Shown here piece after piece: positions 1-8,456 of a stretch of DNA of 64,000 bases (positions are counted from its first letter, which is position 1; every line of letters starts with the position of its first letter). The notes under the pieces are model-generated. The model worked only from the letters and a program-made list of their open reading frames with translations. It searched no databases and was not told the origin of the DNA. A program made the position numbers and the translations under genes. The DNA is from CAYPKG01 sp964411275 (GTDB lineage Bacteria > Bacillota > Clostridia > Christensenellales > CAG-138). The stretch covers positions 1 to 64,000 of the forward strand of contig CAYPKG010000005.1 of the NCBI GenBank assembly GCA_964411275.1, written 5' to 3'.

Positions 1-53
1 ATCGTTCCTACGTTTACGTGCGGTTTCGTCCGCTCGAATTTTGCCTTTGCCAT
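1..53 (-). CDS. tuf: Elongation factor Tu, N-terminal fragment (runs off the window)
   Basis: Seventeen complete codons read leftward from an ATG at 53 give MAKAKFERTKPHVNVGT, the near-invariant start of bacterial EF-Tu just before its first GTP-binding loop. EF-Tu delivers aminoacyl-tRNA to the ribosome in the cytoplasm. A strong GAGGAGGA ribosome-binding site lies at about 61-70. The rest of the gene is outside the window. tRNA-Gly lies just upstream on the same strand, and both may be served by the promoter at 265-293. The identity is firm despite the short length. Confidence 0.93.
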   Translation of the reverse strand, partial: MAKAKFERTKPHVNVGT

Positions 54-129
54 TACAAATACTCCTCCTCTTTTATGTTACCCGCGCGCTTCATATTTGC
101 AACGGCGTCGGGCAGAATGGTTTCCACAT

Positions 130-203
130 TGGAGCGGGTGATGGGAATCGAACCCACGTGGCCAGCTTGGGAAGCTGGAGCTCTGCCATTGAGCTACACC
201 CGC
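130..203 (-). tRNA. tRNA-Gly (anticodon CCC), CCA end encoded
   Basis: The minus strand folds into a full cloverleaf: acceptor GCGGGTG/CACCCGC, a GCTC/GAGC D stem, anticodon stem CCAGC/GCTGG with loop TTCCCAA (anticodon CCC), and T arm GTGGG-TTCGATT-CCCAT. The 3' CCA is encoded in the DNA (130-132). It lies about 75 bp upstream of tuf on the same strand. Confidence 0.95.
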
Positions 204-264
204 ACACCTCGCGGAGCGTGCTTGAAGCAAAACAATAGACTGCCGCGTTTCGCTAAGCGTATCT

Positions 265-293
265 ATTTTAATGCCCACCGGGGCTTTTGTCAA
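265..293 (-). promoter_or_regulatory. Sigma-A-type promoter for tRNA-Gly (and perhaps tuf)
   Basis: On the minus strand TTGACA (plus 288-293) and TAAAAT (plus 265-270) are separated by exactly 17 bp, and the tRNA begins about 60 bp downstream. Confidence 0.7.
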
Positions 294-392
294 GTATTTC
301 GGCGGTTTTATGTAGGCATTGGCTGGCATTTCATGTATGATGGATACAATCCTATAATCCAACTAAATTTTGATGTTTTCAAGGAGGCTGCC

Positions 393-824
393 ATGATATT
401 AACAAGCGTTGAAACCCCTGTTGAGGCCCCAAAGGCGCAAAAGGAACCCGCCGGCAAGTATGAGCGTATTTCACTCATCCTGTCCCTGATCAGGACCGTG
501 GCCTGTCTGGGCGTTTTTCTTGCGGTGGCGTTTGTGATCCTTAGCCTCGGCCCCACGATTACCAATGTCCTCCTTGAGGCGGAGCAGGCGGCTACCACCC
601 TGACCACCATCGCAACCGAGGTGCAGGCGGCGGATCTTCCGGCGCTGATCAACGAGGTAAACCAATTGGTTAAGCAGGGGGATCAGGCAATGGCAGCTGC
701 CACAGAGACGATGACGGGTACATTTGACGCGGTACAATCCCTGAATATAGAGGAGCTGAATGAGGCGATTTCCGACTTTGCCGCCGTGGTAGAGCCGCTC
801 TCGCGGCTGTTTGGAAAAAAATAA
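393..824 (+). CDS. Hypothetical single-span membrane protein
   Basis: 143 residues from the ATG at 393, which follows a perfect AAGGAGG site (381-387). The open frame extends upstream through tRNA-Gly, so earlier starts are not credible. A charged N-terminal stretch (about 30 residues) is followed by one hydrophobic helix (about residues 34-60). The C-terminal half is Ala/Thr/Glu-rich with repeated spaced hydrophobic residues, as in an amphipathic or coiled-coil helix, and recalls the extracytoplasmic stalks of DUF948-like envelope proteins. That resemblance is weak and I assign no function. A TATAAT at 353-358 is a likely -10 element. The gene stands alone between tRNA-Gly and the sugar ABC ATPase. 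Confidence 0.7.
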   Translation: MILTSVETPVEAPKAQKEPAGKYERISLILSLIRTVACLGVFLAVAFVILSLGPTITNVLLEAEQAATTLTTIATEVQAADLPALINEVNQLVKQGDQAMAAATETMTGTFDAVQSLNIEELNEAISDFAAVVEPLSRLFGKK

Positions 825-850
825 AGTCTTTTCATCTGCGGAAAATTTGT

Positions 851-1101
851 TATACTATATTGTAACCGTCTTTTGAGACGGAAACGATGCATTTGATTTG
901 GGGCAAAAGCACCAATGAAAAATGCGGTCCATGCCCACTCCACTACCTTGGACATGGAAGCGCTATAAAAAAGTAGGCACATCAACCCCGCTTGGCTTGC
1001 GGTGCGGCAGTGTGGAGACCTGCCGTAATGCCGGTACCACTTTGCGGGTATCGGCGAGGTGGGCAGGTAGGCGAGCCCTGTGCCCATTAAAGCCGGAACG
1101 A
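851..1101 (+). promoter_or_regulatory. Promoter and long structured leader of the sugar ABC ATPase gene
   Basis: A TATACT at 851-856 is a plausible -10, although its -35 is weak. About 240 nt of untranslated leader follows. It holds three stem-loops: 1005-1010/1020-1025 (6 bp), 1030-1038/1047-1055 (9 bp with one G-U) and TGGGCA/TGCCCA near 1059-1087. No riboswitch class I know fits, there is no T-run to mark a terminator, and the Shine-Dalgarno site before the ATG at 1102 is weak. Confidence 0.45.
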
Positions 1102-2301
1102 ATGGCAAATGTAACCCTAAAACACATCCAGAAGATCTATCCTATTTCCAATGAGGAAAAGAAGAAGAGGCCCAAGAAGGCCGAAGGCGAAGAGCGGCAG
1201 GATAACCGCAAGCGAGTGGATCAGGGCGTGGTGGCCGTGGACGACTTTAACCTTGAAATCAAGGACAAAGAGTTCATCGTGCTGGTAGGCCCCTCCGGTT
1301 GCGGAAAATCCACCACGCTGCGCATGGTTGCGGGCCTGGAGGAAATCACCTCCGGCGAGCTGTACATCGGCGATAAACTGATCAACGACGTGGCGCCCAA
1401 GGACAGGGATATCGCCATGGTGTTCCAGAATTACGCCCTGTATCCGCATATGACCGTGTATGAAAACATGGCGTTCGCGCTGAAACTTCGCAAGCTTCCC
1501 AAGGATGTCATCGACAAAAAGGTAAAGGAAGCGGCGGATATACTGGGGATTACGGATTATCTCCAGCGTAAGCCCAAGGCCTTGTCCGGCGGCCAGCGCC
1601 AGCGTGTCGCCATCGGCCGGGCTATCGTGCGCGAGCCTCAGGTGTTCCTCATGGACGAACCGCTGTCCAACCTGGACGCGAAGCTTAGAAACCAGATGCG
1701 CGCGGAGCTGATCAAGCTCAGGCAGCGTATTGATACCACGTTCATATACGTCACCCATGACCAGACCGAGGCCATGACATTGGGGGACCGGGTTGTCATC
1801 ATGCGCGACGGGTTTATCCAGCAGATCGGCACGCCCCAGGACGTGTTTGGCTCTCCTGCGAACCTGTTCATCGCCGGATTTATCGGCACGCCCCAGATGA
1901 ACTTCTTCCCTGCGCAGCTGGACGTTTCCGGCAACCATTACGTGGTGCGCCTGTATGGGGCGGAAATTCCCCTGCCCAGCGACAAGCAGAAAATGCTGGA
2001 GCTCAAGAAGATCATGCCCCAGGAGGTCATTCTGGGTGTGCGTCCGGAGCATATCGCTGTGGTCCCCGCCGGTGCGCCCAACAGCATTCGCGCCAAGGTG
2101 GACGTGTCGGAGCTGATGGGCAGCGAGGTATACCTGCATGTTAATTTGGACGGCCGTGACGCGGTCATCCGGGTGCAGACCACGGATCTCGATCAAAGCT
2201 ATACATTCGAGCCGGGCAAGGAAAACTTCATCTGCTTCTCGTTCCCCAACAACCTCATGCATCTGTTCGATGTAAAAACAGAGGAAAATCTGTTCGTTTA
2301 A
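1102..2301 (+). CDS. msmX: Carbohydrate ABC transporter ATP-binding protein (MsmX/UgpC/MalK type)
   Basis: 399 residues. It powers sugar import by hydrolysing ATP on the cytoplasmic face of a CUT1-type permease. Visible motifs are Walker A GPSGCGKST (about residue 63), Q-loop MVFQNYALYPH, signature LSGGQRQR, Walker B VFLMDEPLSNLDA and the switch His in VTHDQTEA, followed by a C-terminal TOBE/OB regulatory domain (about 260-399). The Lys/Glu-rich insert between residues 18 and 40 is unusual: it interrupts the first strand ahead of the Walker A motif. The ATG at 1102 matches the family N terminus; the open frame extends 180 nt further but lies in the leader. No permease genes are adjacent, as is usual for MsmX, which serves several transporters. 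Confidence 0.9.
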   Translation: MANVTLKHIQKIYPISNEEKKKRPKKAEGEERQDNRKRVDQGVVAVDDFNLEIKDKEFIVLVGPSGCGKSTTLRMVAGLEEITSGELYIGDKLINDVAPKDRDIAMVFQNYALYPHMTVYENMAFALKLRKLPKDVIDKKVKEAADILGITDYLQRKPKALSGGQRQRVAIGRAIVREPQVFLMDEPLSNLDAKLRNQMRAELIKLRQRIDTTFIYVTHDQTEAMTLGDRVVIMRDGFIQQIGTPQDVFGSPANLFIAGFIGTPQMNFFPAQLDVSGNHYVVRLYGAEIPLPSDKQKMLELKKIMPQEVILGVRPEHIAVVPAGAPNSIRAKVDVSELMGSEVYLHVNLDGRDAVIRVQTTDLDQSYTFEPGKENFICFSFPNNLMHLFDVKTEENLFV

Positions 2302-2321
2302 TACGAGTGCTTCAATCATCG

Positions 2322-2352
2322 CCCCGGCTTGTGCCGGGGTTTTGCTGTTTTT
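2322..2352 (+). terminator. Rho-independent terminator after msmX
   Basis: CCCCGGC (2322-2328), loop TTGT, GCCGGGG (2333-2339), then a T-rich tail. Confidence 0.85.
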
Positions 2353-2383
2353 AGGGAATAATAAAAATATTTTCAAAAGGGTA

Positions 2384-2433
2384 TTGACAAAGGCGAAGCC
2401 CTCCATTACAATGCCGGTATGTTAGTTGACTAA
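2384..2433 (+). promoter_or_regulatory. Consensus promoter with a palindromic operator for the GntR/ABC operon
   Basis: TTGACA (2384-2389) and TACAAT (2407-2412) are 17 bp apart. The palindrome TTAGTTGACTAA (2422-2433) lies over the expected transcription start. YtrA-type GntR repressors typically bind such sites to shut off their own ABC operon, so autoregulation is likely (inference). Confidence 0.75.
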
Positions 2434-2470
2434 TACACCGTATGGGTAAGCAAGGAGGCGAAATGACGGC

Positions 2471-2839
2471 ATGCTATTGGATTTTGATGTAGAGCGGCCG
2501 ATTTTCATGCAAATCGCCGATGGAATAGCGGACGCAATTCTATCAGGGGCATTCCCTGAGGAGGAGCAAATTCCGTCTGTCAGCGATTTTTCGGTACAAT
2601 ACAAGATCAACCCGGCGACGGCGCTTAGGGGGATTAACGTTCTGGTGGACGAGGGAATTCTGTATAAAAAAAGGGGGATCGGAATGTTTGTAGCGCAAGG
2701 AGCGGCGGCGAAGCTGTTGGAAAAGAGAAAAGAAGCGTTTGCCAATGAATTCGTGACGGGCCTGATTGTGGAGGCCAAGCGGCTCTCCATTACGCTCCCG
2801 GAACTCATTGATTTATTAAAAAGAGGATACGAGCAATGA
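2471..2839 (+). CDS. GntR-family transcriptional regulator, YtrA subfamily
   Basis: 122 residues. The N-terminal winged helix-turn-helix (about residues 1-75) carries the GntR hallmarks PIFMQIADGIADAI, a PSVSDF segment and an N-P-A-T recognition helix. Only a short two-helix tail follows, with no ligand-binding domain, which defines the YtrA type. These repress ABC transporter operons linked to cell-envelope stress. AAGGAGG (2452-2458) lies 12 nt before this ATG; the nearer ATG at 2463 is in another frame and closes after nine codons. The stop overlaps the start of the ATPase gene, so translation is coupled. Confidence 0.85.
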   Translation: MLLDFDVERPIFMQIADGIADAILSGAFPEEEQIPSVSDFSVQYKINPATALRGINVLVDEGILYKKRGIGMFVAQGAAAKLLEKRKEAFANEFVTGLIVEAKRLSITLPELIDLLKRGYEQ

Positions 2840-3693
2840 TAGAAATCAAAAACCTGACAAAGCGGTATGGGCAGACCACGGCCCTTGATGATGTCAACCT
2901 AAAGCTTTCCGACAATAAAATATACGGATTGCTGGGCCGAAACGGCGCGGGCAAAACCACATTGTTAAGCGCCATTACCGACCGCATATTCCCTGAAGAA
3001 GGGGAAATCACGCTAAACGGCGCGCCCATTGCCGGGAATGACCATTTGCTTGGCTAGATATACATGATGAGCGAGCAGGTGCTGTTTCCTGAGAAGATGA
3101 AGCTCAAGGACGCCATTCGCTTTACAGCGCCGTTTTATCCAAGCTTTGACGCCGACTACGCTTATCAGCTGGCAAATAAGTTTCAGCTGAACCCCAACAA
3201 GCCCATCAGCGCCCTGTCCACCGGCTATAGTACCATCTATAAGCTGATTGTGGCCCTGTCCACAAACGCGCCCTACCTGCTGCTGGACGAACCGGTGTTG
3301 GGACTGGACGCCAATCACCGGGATCTGTTATACCGGACGCTTCTCCAAAAGTATGGTGAAAAACCCTGCACAATCGTGCTGTCCACCCATCTGGTGGAGG
3401 AGATTTCCAAAATCATCGAGCAGGTGATCATATTAAAGGACGGCGGGGTGCTGTATGAGGAGCCAAGCGAGGAATTATTAAGCCGGGGGTATGCCGTAAG
3501 CGGTATGGCAAAAGCGGTGGACGCGTATATCGAGGGGAAGAGCGTCATCGGAAGCGAGTCTCTGGGCGGGCTTAAAACGGCCTACCTGCTGGGAACCGCC
3601 ACAGACGTGCCGGAAACCGTGGAGGTGTCCCGGATGGATCTGCAAAAGCTGTTTATTCAGCTGACAAACGACAACGGGGGAAGCCGAAAATGA
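2836..3693 (+). pseudogene. ABC transporter ATP-binding protein interrupted by an in-frame TAG
   Basis: Two open stretches, 2836-3054 and 3064-3693, are in the same frame and separated only by a TAG at 3055-3057. Read through, they give one typical ~285-residue ATPase. The first part has Walker A GRNGAGKTT; the second has a YtrB-like degenerate signature (LSTGYSTIYK), Walker B YLLLDEPVLGLDA and the H-loop LSTHLVEE. The amber codon lies in the Q-loop region, where AAG, CAG or GAG would restore the protein. The downstream part could restart at ATG 3064 or 3067 but would lack Walker A. The open second half suggests the change is recent, a sequencing error, or suppressed. It overlaps genes on both sides by 4 bp, as expected for an intact operon. 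Confidence 0.75.
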
Positions 3694-4433
3694 AACTGAA
3701 GCCAGCATTTATTTATCAGCTCAACGACTGCAAAAAAAGCATCATCGCATATTACTTGACACTTGCCTCGCTAATTATCATTTCCATTGTCATCATGGCG
3801 GTGCATTGGTTTGGCTCCAGGGGCAATGGGGTCGTCAGCTTCGGAGGCATTGACTTTGCTACTGCGATCTTTCTGTTTGTGGTGGGCCTCAATTCGTTTA
3901 AGGAGCTTTATTTCTTCCTGACACAAAACGGCATCTCCCGAAAGACGCTGTTCGTCAGCAGGCTTCTTGCCTTCGCCGCCACCGCTGCCGGGATGGCGGT
4001 GATCGACCGGCTGGTTAGCCTCGTTCTGGCATACACCGCCTCTCTTGAGGTGGGGATTACCGTGTCGAGCGTGTTTAACCAGATATATAATATAACGGGC
4101 ATAACGGCTATGTCCCTGCTGTACAGCATATTGCTCAACATGCTTGCGCTCATGGCGGGCTATTTCCTCACAATCCTGTTCTACCGGCTCAACAAGCTGG
4201 GGAAGGTGGCTGTGGGCGCGGGGGTTCCGGTGTTTTTCATGATCGTACTGCCTGTATTTGACACCTTTGTCACCCATAACCAAATCTCCAGGGCTATCCA
4301 GAGGGTGATGTACGCTATATTTCAGCCCATGCTTGTCCATCCCTGGTACGCGGCGCTGATATTTGCTGTGGGCACCGCGCTGCTAGCGCTATTTAGCTGG
4401 CTGCTGATGCGCCGTGCCATCGTTAAAAAATAA
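3690..4433 (+). CDS. ABC transporter permease-like membrane protein
   Basis: 247 residues with about six hydrophobic segments (roughly 17-40, 50-70, 85-110, 125-160, 175-195, 215-240). It starts with an ATGA overlap on the ATPase gene. It is most likely the membrane partner of the interrupted ATPase in a YtrA-regulated transporter. The substrate cannot be told from the sequence. If the ATPase is dead, this protein has lost its motor. Confidence 0.75.
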   Translation: MKLKPAFIYQLNDCKKSIIAYYLTLASLIIISIVIMAVHWFGSRGNGVVSFGGIDFATAIFLFVVGLNSFKELYFFLTQNGISRKTLFVSRLLAFAATAAGMAVIDRLVSLVLAYTASLEVGITVSSVFNQIYNITGITAMSLLYSILLNMLALMAGYFLTILFYRLNKLGKVAVGAGVPVFFMIVLPVFDTFVTHNQISRAIQRVMYAIFQPMLVHPWYAALIFAVGTALLALFSWLLMRRAIVKK

Positions 4434-4458
4434 TAGTGTTTAATTGAGGTTTAATGGA

Positions 4459-4494
4459 AAAGGGCTTTGCGCTACGTTCGGCGCAAAGCCCTTT
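4459..4494. terminator. Bidirectional terminator between the ABC operon and glmS
   Basis: Perfect 14-bp arms 4459-4472 and 4481-4494 around an 8-nt loop. T-rich sequence follows on the plus side and A-rich sequence precedes, so it can stop both convergent transcripts. Confidence 0.9.
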
Positions 4495-4507
4495 GGCGTT
4501 CTTTTCC

Positions 4508-6337
4508 TTATTCCACCGTCACGGATTTGGCCAGGTTTCTGGGCTTGTCGATGTCACAGCCCTTCAGGGACGCCACATAATACGCAAACAGCTGCAGGGG
4601 TATTACCGACAGGGAGGACAGCGTAAACTCGTCCGCACCCTCCGGCAGCTCGATGACATAATCCGCCGTTTCCCGGATGCGGGGCTCGTTGGACTGGCAT
4701 ACGGCGATGACCTGGGCGCCCCGGGCCTTGACCTCCCGGATGTTGCTGATCATCTTTTCCAGCAGCCTGTCCTGGGTGCAAAGCGCGATCACCAGCGTCC
4801 CCGGCTCGATGAGGGAGATGGTGCCATGCTTCAACTCCCCGGCAGCATACGCCTCGGAATGGATATAGGAGATTTCCTTCAGCTTTAGCGATCCCTCCAG
4901 GGCAAGGGAATAATCCAGATGACGCCCGATAAAGAACATATCCTTTAGATTGAAAAACAGGCTCGCCAGATGCTGCACGTGGGAGCGGTCCTGAAGGATG
5001 GCCTCGATCTGTCCGGGCAGCGCGAGAAGTTTTTTCGTATGGGAGGCCAATTCCGCCTTAGTCAGTTTGCCCCGAACCTTCGCGAGATACAGGGTGATGA
5101 GATACAGGGTGGCCAGCTGGGTGCTGTAGGCCTTTGTCGTGGCCACCGCGATTTCCGGGCCGGCTAAGGTATACAGCACGTCGTCGCTTTCGTTGGCGAT
5201 GGCGCTGCCCACCACGTTGACTATGGAAAGCACCCGGGCGCCCAGGCGCTTTGCCTCCCGCAGGGCAAACAGCGTGTCGATTGTTTCGCCGCTCTGGCTG
5301 ATGATGATACAAAGGGTTTTGCCGTTCACCAGCGGCGCGTTATAGCGGAATTCACTTGCCAGCTCGCATTCCACCGGGATGCGCAGCAGGCCTTGCAGCA
5401 GCACACGCCCCACGCATCCGGCGTGCCAGGCGGAACCGCAGGCGACAATGTGGATTTTTTCGATGCCCACAATGTCGGCGTCCGTGAGGCGCTTGAGCTC
5501 GAGATGGACGTCCCCATCCTTGATCCGGCCGCTGAGGGTATCCCGGACGGCCTTGGGCTGCTCCATGATCTCCTTGATCATGAAATGCTCATACCCGTCC
5601 TTTTCGGCGGAGGCCACGTCCCAGGTGATGCGCTCAGGCTCCCGGAAAATCCGTTCGCCCTGCCGGTCAAACAAGGTGACGCCGTCCGGGGTCAGCACCG
5701 CCAGCTCCCGCTCTTTGAGGCGCAGTATCTGGCGGGTGTGCTTTAATATGGCGGGCACGTCGGAGGCGATGAAGTTTTCCCCTTCCCCCAGGCCCACGAT
5801 CAGCGGGCTGTCCTTGCGCACTGCGATGATGGTGGAGGGGTAATCCGAAAACAATATGCCCAGGGCAAACGCCCCCTCCAGCATGCCCACCGCCTCCTGG
5901 GCGGCGGCGACAGGGTCCCCATGATAACAGTAATCCATCAGCTGGGACACCACCTCCGTGTCGGTGTCCGAAACGAATGTATAGCCGTGATTGGACAAAA
6001 ATACCTTTAATTCCATGTAGTTTTCAACGATCCCATTGTGCACCACTGCCACCCGCCCGCTGTGGGACAGGTGAGGGTGGGCGTTGATGTCGGAGGGCTC
6101 CCCGTGGGTTGCCCAGCGGGTGTGGCCGATGCCGGTCGTCCCCAAAGCGTCCTTGCCGCCATTGATTATGTCGTTTAATACCCGCAGCCGCCCCCGGGCC
6201 TTTTTTACCGTGATCCCGCGATTGTCACTAAGCGCGAGCCCGGCGGAATCATAGCCCCTGTACTCGAGCTTCGCAAGCCCTTCCAGCAGAATGGGAGCCG
6301 CCTGCTTGGGTCCGGTATACCCAACTATTCCGCACAT
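4508..6337 (-). CDS. glmS: Glutamine-fructose-6-phosphate aminotransferase (isomerizing)
   Basis: 609 residues, full length. It makes glucosamine-6-phosphate from fructose-6-phosphate and glutamine, the first step toward UDP-GlcNAc and peptidoglycan. The N-terminal glutaminase domain (about 1-240) starts MCGIVGYTG, with Cys2 as nucleophile once Met is removed. Two SIS sugar-isomerase domains follow (about 285-425 and 455-600), with CGSAWHAG and a SQSGET phosphate-binding loop, and the protein ends in the conserved KSVTVE. AAGGAGG lies 7 nt before the ATG. The gap to the divergent ylmH is only about 100 bp, too short for a glmS ribozyme. glmU lies 2 kb away on the other strand. Confidence 0.97.
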   Translation of the reverse strand: MCGIVGYTGPKQAAPILLEGLAKLEYRGYDSAGLALSDNRGITVKKARGRLRVLNDIINGGKDALGTTGIGHTRWATHGEPSDINAHPHLSHSGRVAVVHNGIVENYMELKVFLSNHGYTFVSDTDTEVVSQLMDYCYHGDPVAAAQEAVGMLEGAFALGILFSDYPSTIIAVRKDSPLIVGLGEGENFIASDVPAILKHTRQILRLKERELAVLTPDGVTLFDRQGERIFREPERITWDVASAEKDGYEHFMIKEIMEQPKAVRDTLSGRIKDGDVHLELKRLTDADIVGIEKIHIVACGSAWHAGCVGRVLLQGLLRIPVECELASEFRYNAPLVNGKTLCIIISQSGETIDTLFALREAKRLGARVLSIVNVVGSAIANESDDVLYTLAGPEIAVATTKAYSTQLATLYLITLYLAKVRGKLTKAELASHTKKLLALPGQIEAILQDRSHVQHLASLFFNLKDMFFIGRHLDYSLALEGSLKLKEISYIHSEAYAAGELKHGTISLIEPGTLVIALCTQDRLLEKMISNIREVKARGAQVIAVCQSNEPRIRETADYVIELPEGADEFTLSSLSVIPLQLFAYYVASLKGCDIDKPRNLAKSVTVE

Positions 6338-6366
6338 CGCATTGCCTCCTTGTTAAAATGAGTGCA

Positions 6367-6395
6367 TGTATAATTTTACTACGGCAACCTCACAA
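6367..6395 (-). promoter_or_regulatory. glmS: Promoter of glmS
   Basis: Minus strand TTGTGA (plus 6390-6395), 17 bp, then TATACA (plus 6367-6372), about 35 nt upstream of the start codon. Confidence 0.6.
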
Positions 6396-6408
6396 ATGGA
6401 ACGAAAAC

Positions 6409-6437
6409 TTGTATGAATTATGGGAAAATGCTATCAT
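6409..6437 (+). promoter_or_regulatory. Promoter placing the ylmH start codon at about +1
   Basis: TTGTAT (6409-6414) and TATCAT (6432-6437) are 17 bp apart. The start codon at 6444 is 7 nt past the -10 element, so the transcript would begin at or within a base or two of the ATG. No Shine-Dalgarno site precedes it. Confidence 0.55.
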
Positions 6438-6443
6438 AATCCT

Positions 6444-7178
6444 ATGGAATTGAATTGGAATAAGCGCATTGAGGAGCTGTGCGACAGGTTTGAAAGGCAT
6501 GAAATGCTGTATCATACGGGTTTTTTAACCCCGGCGGAGCAGGCCGCGGCGGCGCATATTTTGAAGCGCAGGCCCCAGGCGCGGTTCTTTGGCGGGTATG
6601 ATGGCGCGCAGCGGCAGGCGCTTGTCCTCGCGCCAAGCTGGATGGAGGCGCCGGAGACCGAGGTCATGGGCGCGGTGCGGATCAGCGCCCCGTTTTCCGA
6701 GGGGCTGAACCACAGGGATTATCTGGGGGCGCTGCTGGGCCTGGGGGTGGAGCGGGACCGGGTAGGAGATATCCTGGTGCACCAGAATTACGCGGACGTG
6801 ATCGCCCTAAAACCGCTGCTGCCCTTTTTGTGTGAAGAGTGCAATCAAGTGGGCCGATACGCCGTCAAAACCCAGTCGGCCGACATAAGTAAACTGGAGG
6901 TTCCCGTGCAGGAAGTGAAAACCATCCGCTGCACGGTGCCCCAGCTTCGGCTGGACTGTGTGGCAGCCGCGGCATTCAACCTGTCCCGTTCCCGGATGGG
7001 GGAGGCCATTGACCAGGGGCTGGTTTCGCTCAACTACGTGGCCTGCCTGAAACGGGAAAAACAGGTGGGGGAAGGCGACGTGATCAGCGTGCGGGGCATG
7101 GGCCGGGCCACGGTGAAGGCGGTGGGCGGCCGGTCTAAGAAGGACCGGCTGTTCGTGGTATTGGAGAAACTGCTATGA
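6444..7178 (+). CDS. ylmH: YlmH-like S4-domain RNA-binding protein
   Basis: 244 residues from the ATG at 6444. YlmH proteins bind ribosomal particles and help rescue stalled ribosomes. The N-terminal two-thirds is the YlmH-type domain, with the segment GDILVHQNYADVIAL; the C-terminal S4 domain (about 168-244) contains RLDCVAAAAFNLSRSR. An in-frame ATG at 6420 would put the -10 element inside the coding region, so 6444 is preferred. The stop overlaps folC by 4 bp. In many Firmicutes ylmH is in the cell-division cluster; here it heads a folC-glmU run. Confidence 0.85.
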   Translation: MELNWNKRIEELCDRFERHEMLYHTGFLTPAEQAAAAHILKRRPQARFFGGYDGAQRQALVLAPSWMEAPETEVMGAVRISAPFSEGLNHRDYLGALLGLGVERDRVGDILVHQNYADVIALKPLLPFLCEECNQVGRYAVKTQSADISKLEVPVQEVKTIRCTVPQLRLDCVAAAAFNLSRSRMGEAIDQGLVSLNYVACLKREKQVGEGDVISVRGMGRATVKAVGGRSKKDRLFVVLEKLL

Positions 7179-8425
7179 ACATAGCGGAAGTGAACGCCAT
7201 TTTACAGCAGGCGGCGTTGTTTCATAAAAAGGGCGCAGGGGTCATGCCGCAGCTATTGAGCGCCATGGGAAATCCTGAAAACGGGTTGAAATTCGCGCAT
7301 ATCGCGGGCACCAACGGGAAAGGCTCCGCGGCGAAGCTCATGAGCGCCGCTCTGACAAGTGCCGGTTACCGGACGGGGCTGTTCACCTCGCCCTATGTCA
7401 ACGCCTTCAACGAGCGCATCGCCATCGATGGCGCGCCTATTTCGGACGAGGCCCTTTGCCTTGGGATGGAAGCTGTTTGGCCGGAAGCGAAAAAGCTTTT
7501 TGCCACATTCTTTGAAATCATTACAGCCATCGGGCTATGGTATTTTCACAACCGGGGCTGTGAGATTGTGGTGCTGGAAACAGGACTGGGAGGGCGGCTG
7601 GACCCGACAAACGCCATCCCCTGTCCGGAAATTGCGGTGATTGGGCAAATCGGCCTGGACCACACGGCGATACTGGGGGACAGCATCGAACAGATCGCCT
7701 GGGAAAAGGCGGGGATCATCAAGCCCGGGGGCGAGGTCGTGCTGTTGCGGCAGTCTGACGCGGTACAGGGGGTAATCGCCGCTGCCTGCGTGGAGCGGGG
7801 GGCGGCGCTGACGGTTTCGCCGGAGGCACAATACCGGCTTCGCGGTGCGCAGGCCATATTGGAAACGCCGGAGGGGGAGCTAACCGTGGGGCTATTGGGG
7901 GAATACCAGGCGCAAAACGCGCTGCTTGCGTATACCGCACTTTTGCGGTTGCGAGCAGGCGGCATGGATATTCCGTTTTCCGCTATCCGGGATGGCTTTG
8001 CTTTGGCCCGCTGGCCGGGGCGGTTTGAGCGGCTTTTTGAAAGCCCTCTGGTGATATTGGATGGGGCGCACAACCCACAGGGAGTACAGGCCCTGTTGGA
8101 TAGCCTCAAGAGCGGATATCCTGAGGCGAAGGAATGGGTGTTCGTGGCAGGCATGATGAAAGACAAGGATTGCGTAGCCTCCATTGGAGCCATAAAACCC
8201 CTTGCAAAAGCTTTTTTAGCGGTGCCCATGGAGGAAGAGAGGGCCCATACGCCAGAGGAGCTTTCTAAGATCGCGTCGGCCTTGTGCATTCCGGCAAGCC
8301 CTGAAAAGACACTGGAAGCCGGGGTAGAGCAGGCGGTCGCCCTGGCCGGGGCCAAAGGACATGTCTGCATTTTCGGGTCTTTGCATTTATGCGGGCCTGT
8401 GCGGCGATTGTTCGGAATAGGATAG
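7175..8425 (+). CDS. folC: Folylpolyglutamate synthase / dihydrofolate synthase
   Basis: 416 residues, normal for the family. It adds glutamate to dihydropteroate and folates with ATP. The P-loop GTNGKGS is near residue 45, followed by GLFTSPYV, the LETGLGGRLDPTNA segment and the HTAILGDSIEQIAWEKAGI segment typical of FolC. The C-terminal ligase domain contains LDGAHNPQG (about 290). ATGA overlap with ylmH suggests coupled translation. Confidence 0.95.
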   Translation: MNIAEVNAILQQAALFHKKGAGVMPQLLSAMGNPENGLKFAHIAGTNGKGSAAKLMSAALTSAGYRTGLFTSPYVNAFNERIAIDGAPISDEALCLGMEAVWPEAKKLFATFFEIITAIGLWYFHNRGCEIVVLETGLGGRLDPTNAIPCPEIAVIGQIGLDHTAILGDSIEQIAWEKAGIIKPGGEVVLLRQSDAVQGVIAAACVERGAALTVSPEAQYRLRGAQAILETPEGELTVGLLGEYQAQNALLAYTALLRLRAGGMDIPFSAIRDGFALARWPGRFERLFESPLVILDGAHNPQGVQALLDSLKSGYPEAKEWVFVAGMMKDKDCVASIGAIKPLAKAFLAVPMEEERAHTPEELSKIASALCIPASPEKTLEAGVEQAVALAGAKGHVCIFGSLHLCGPVRRLFGIG

Positions 8426-8456
8426 TATGAAGAAGATGATTTGGGAGGATACCAGA

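Noticed and set aside
78..362. An open frame across tRNA-Gly and the long upstream extension of the 393-824 gene
   Set aside because: Both translate a tRNA gene; the real start at 393 has a perfect ribosome-binding site.
1000..1101. Resemblance of the msmX leader (GGTGGGCAGGTAGGCGAGCCCTG) to the Alu domain of Firmicute SRP RNA
   Set aside because: The S domain with its GGAAG-type tetraloop and the long central helix are absent on either side, and the msmX coding region follows at once.
6338..6443. A glmS ribozyme upstream of glmS
   Set aside because: The intergenic gap is only about 100 bp and carries two divergent promoters; there is no room for the ribozyme core.
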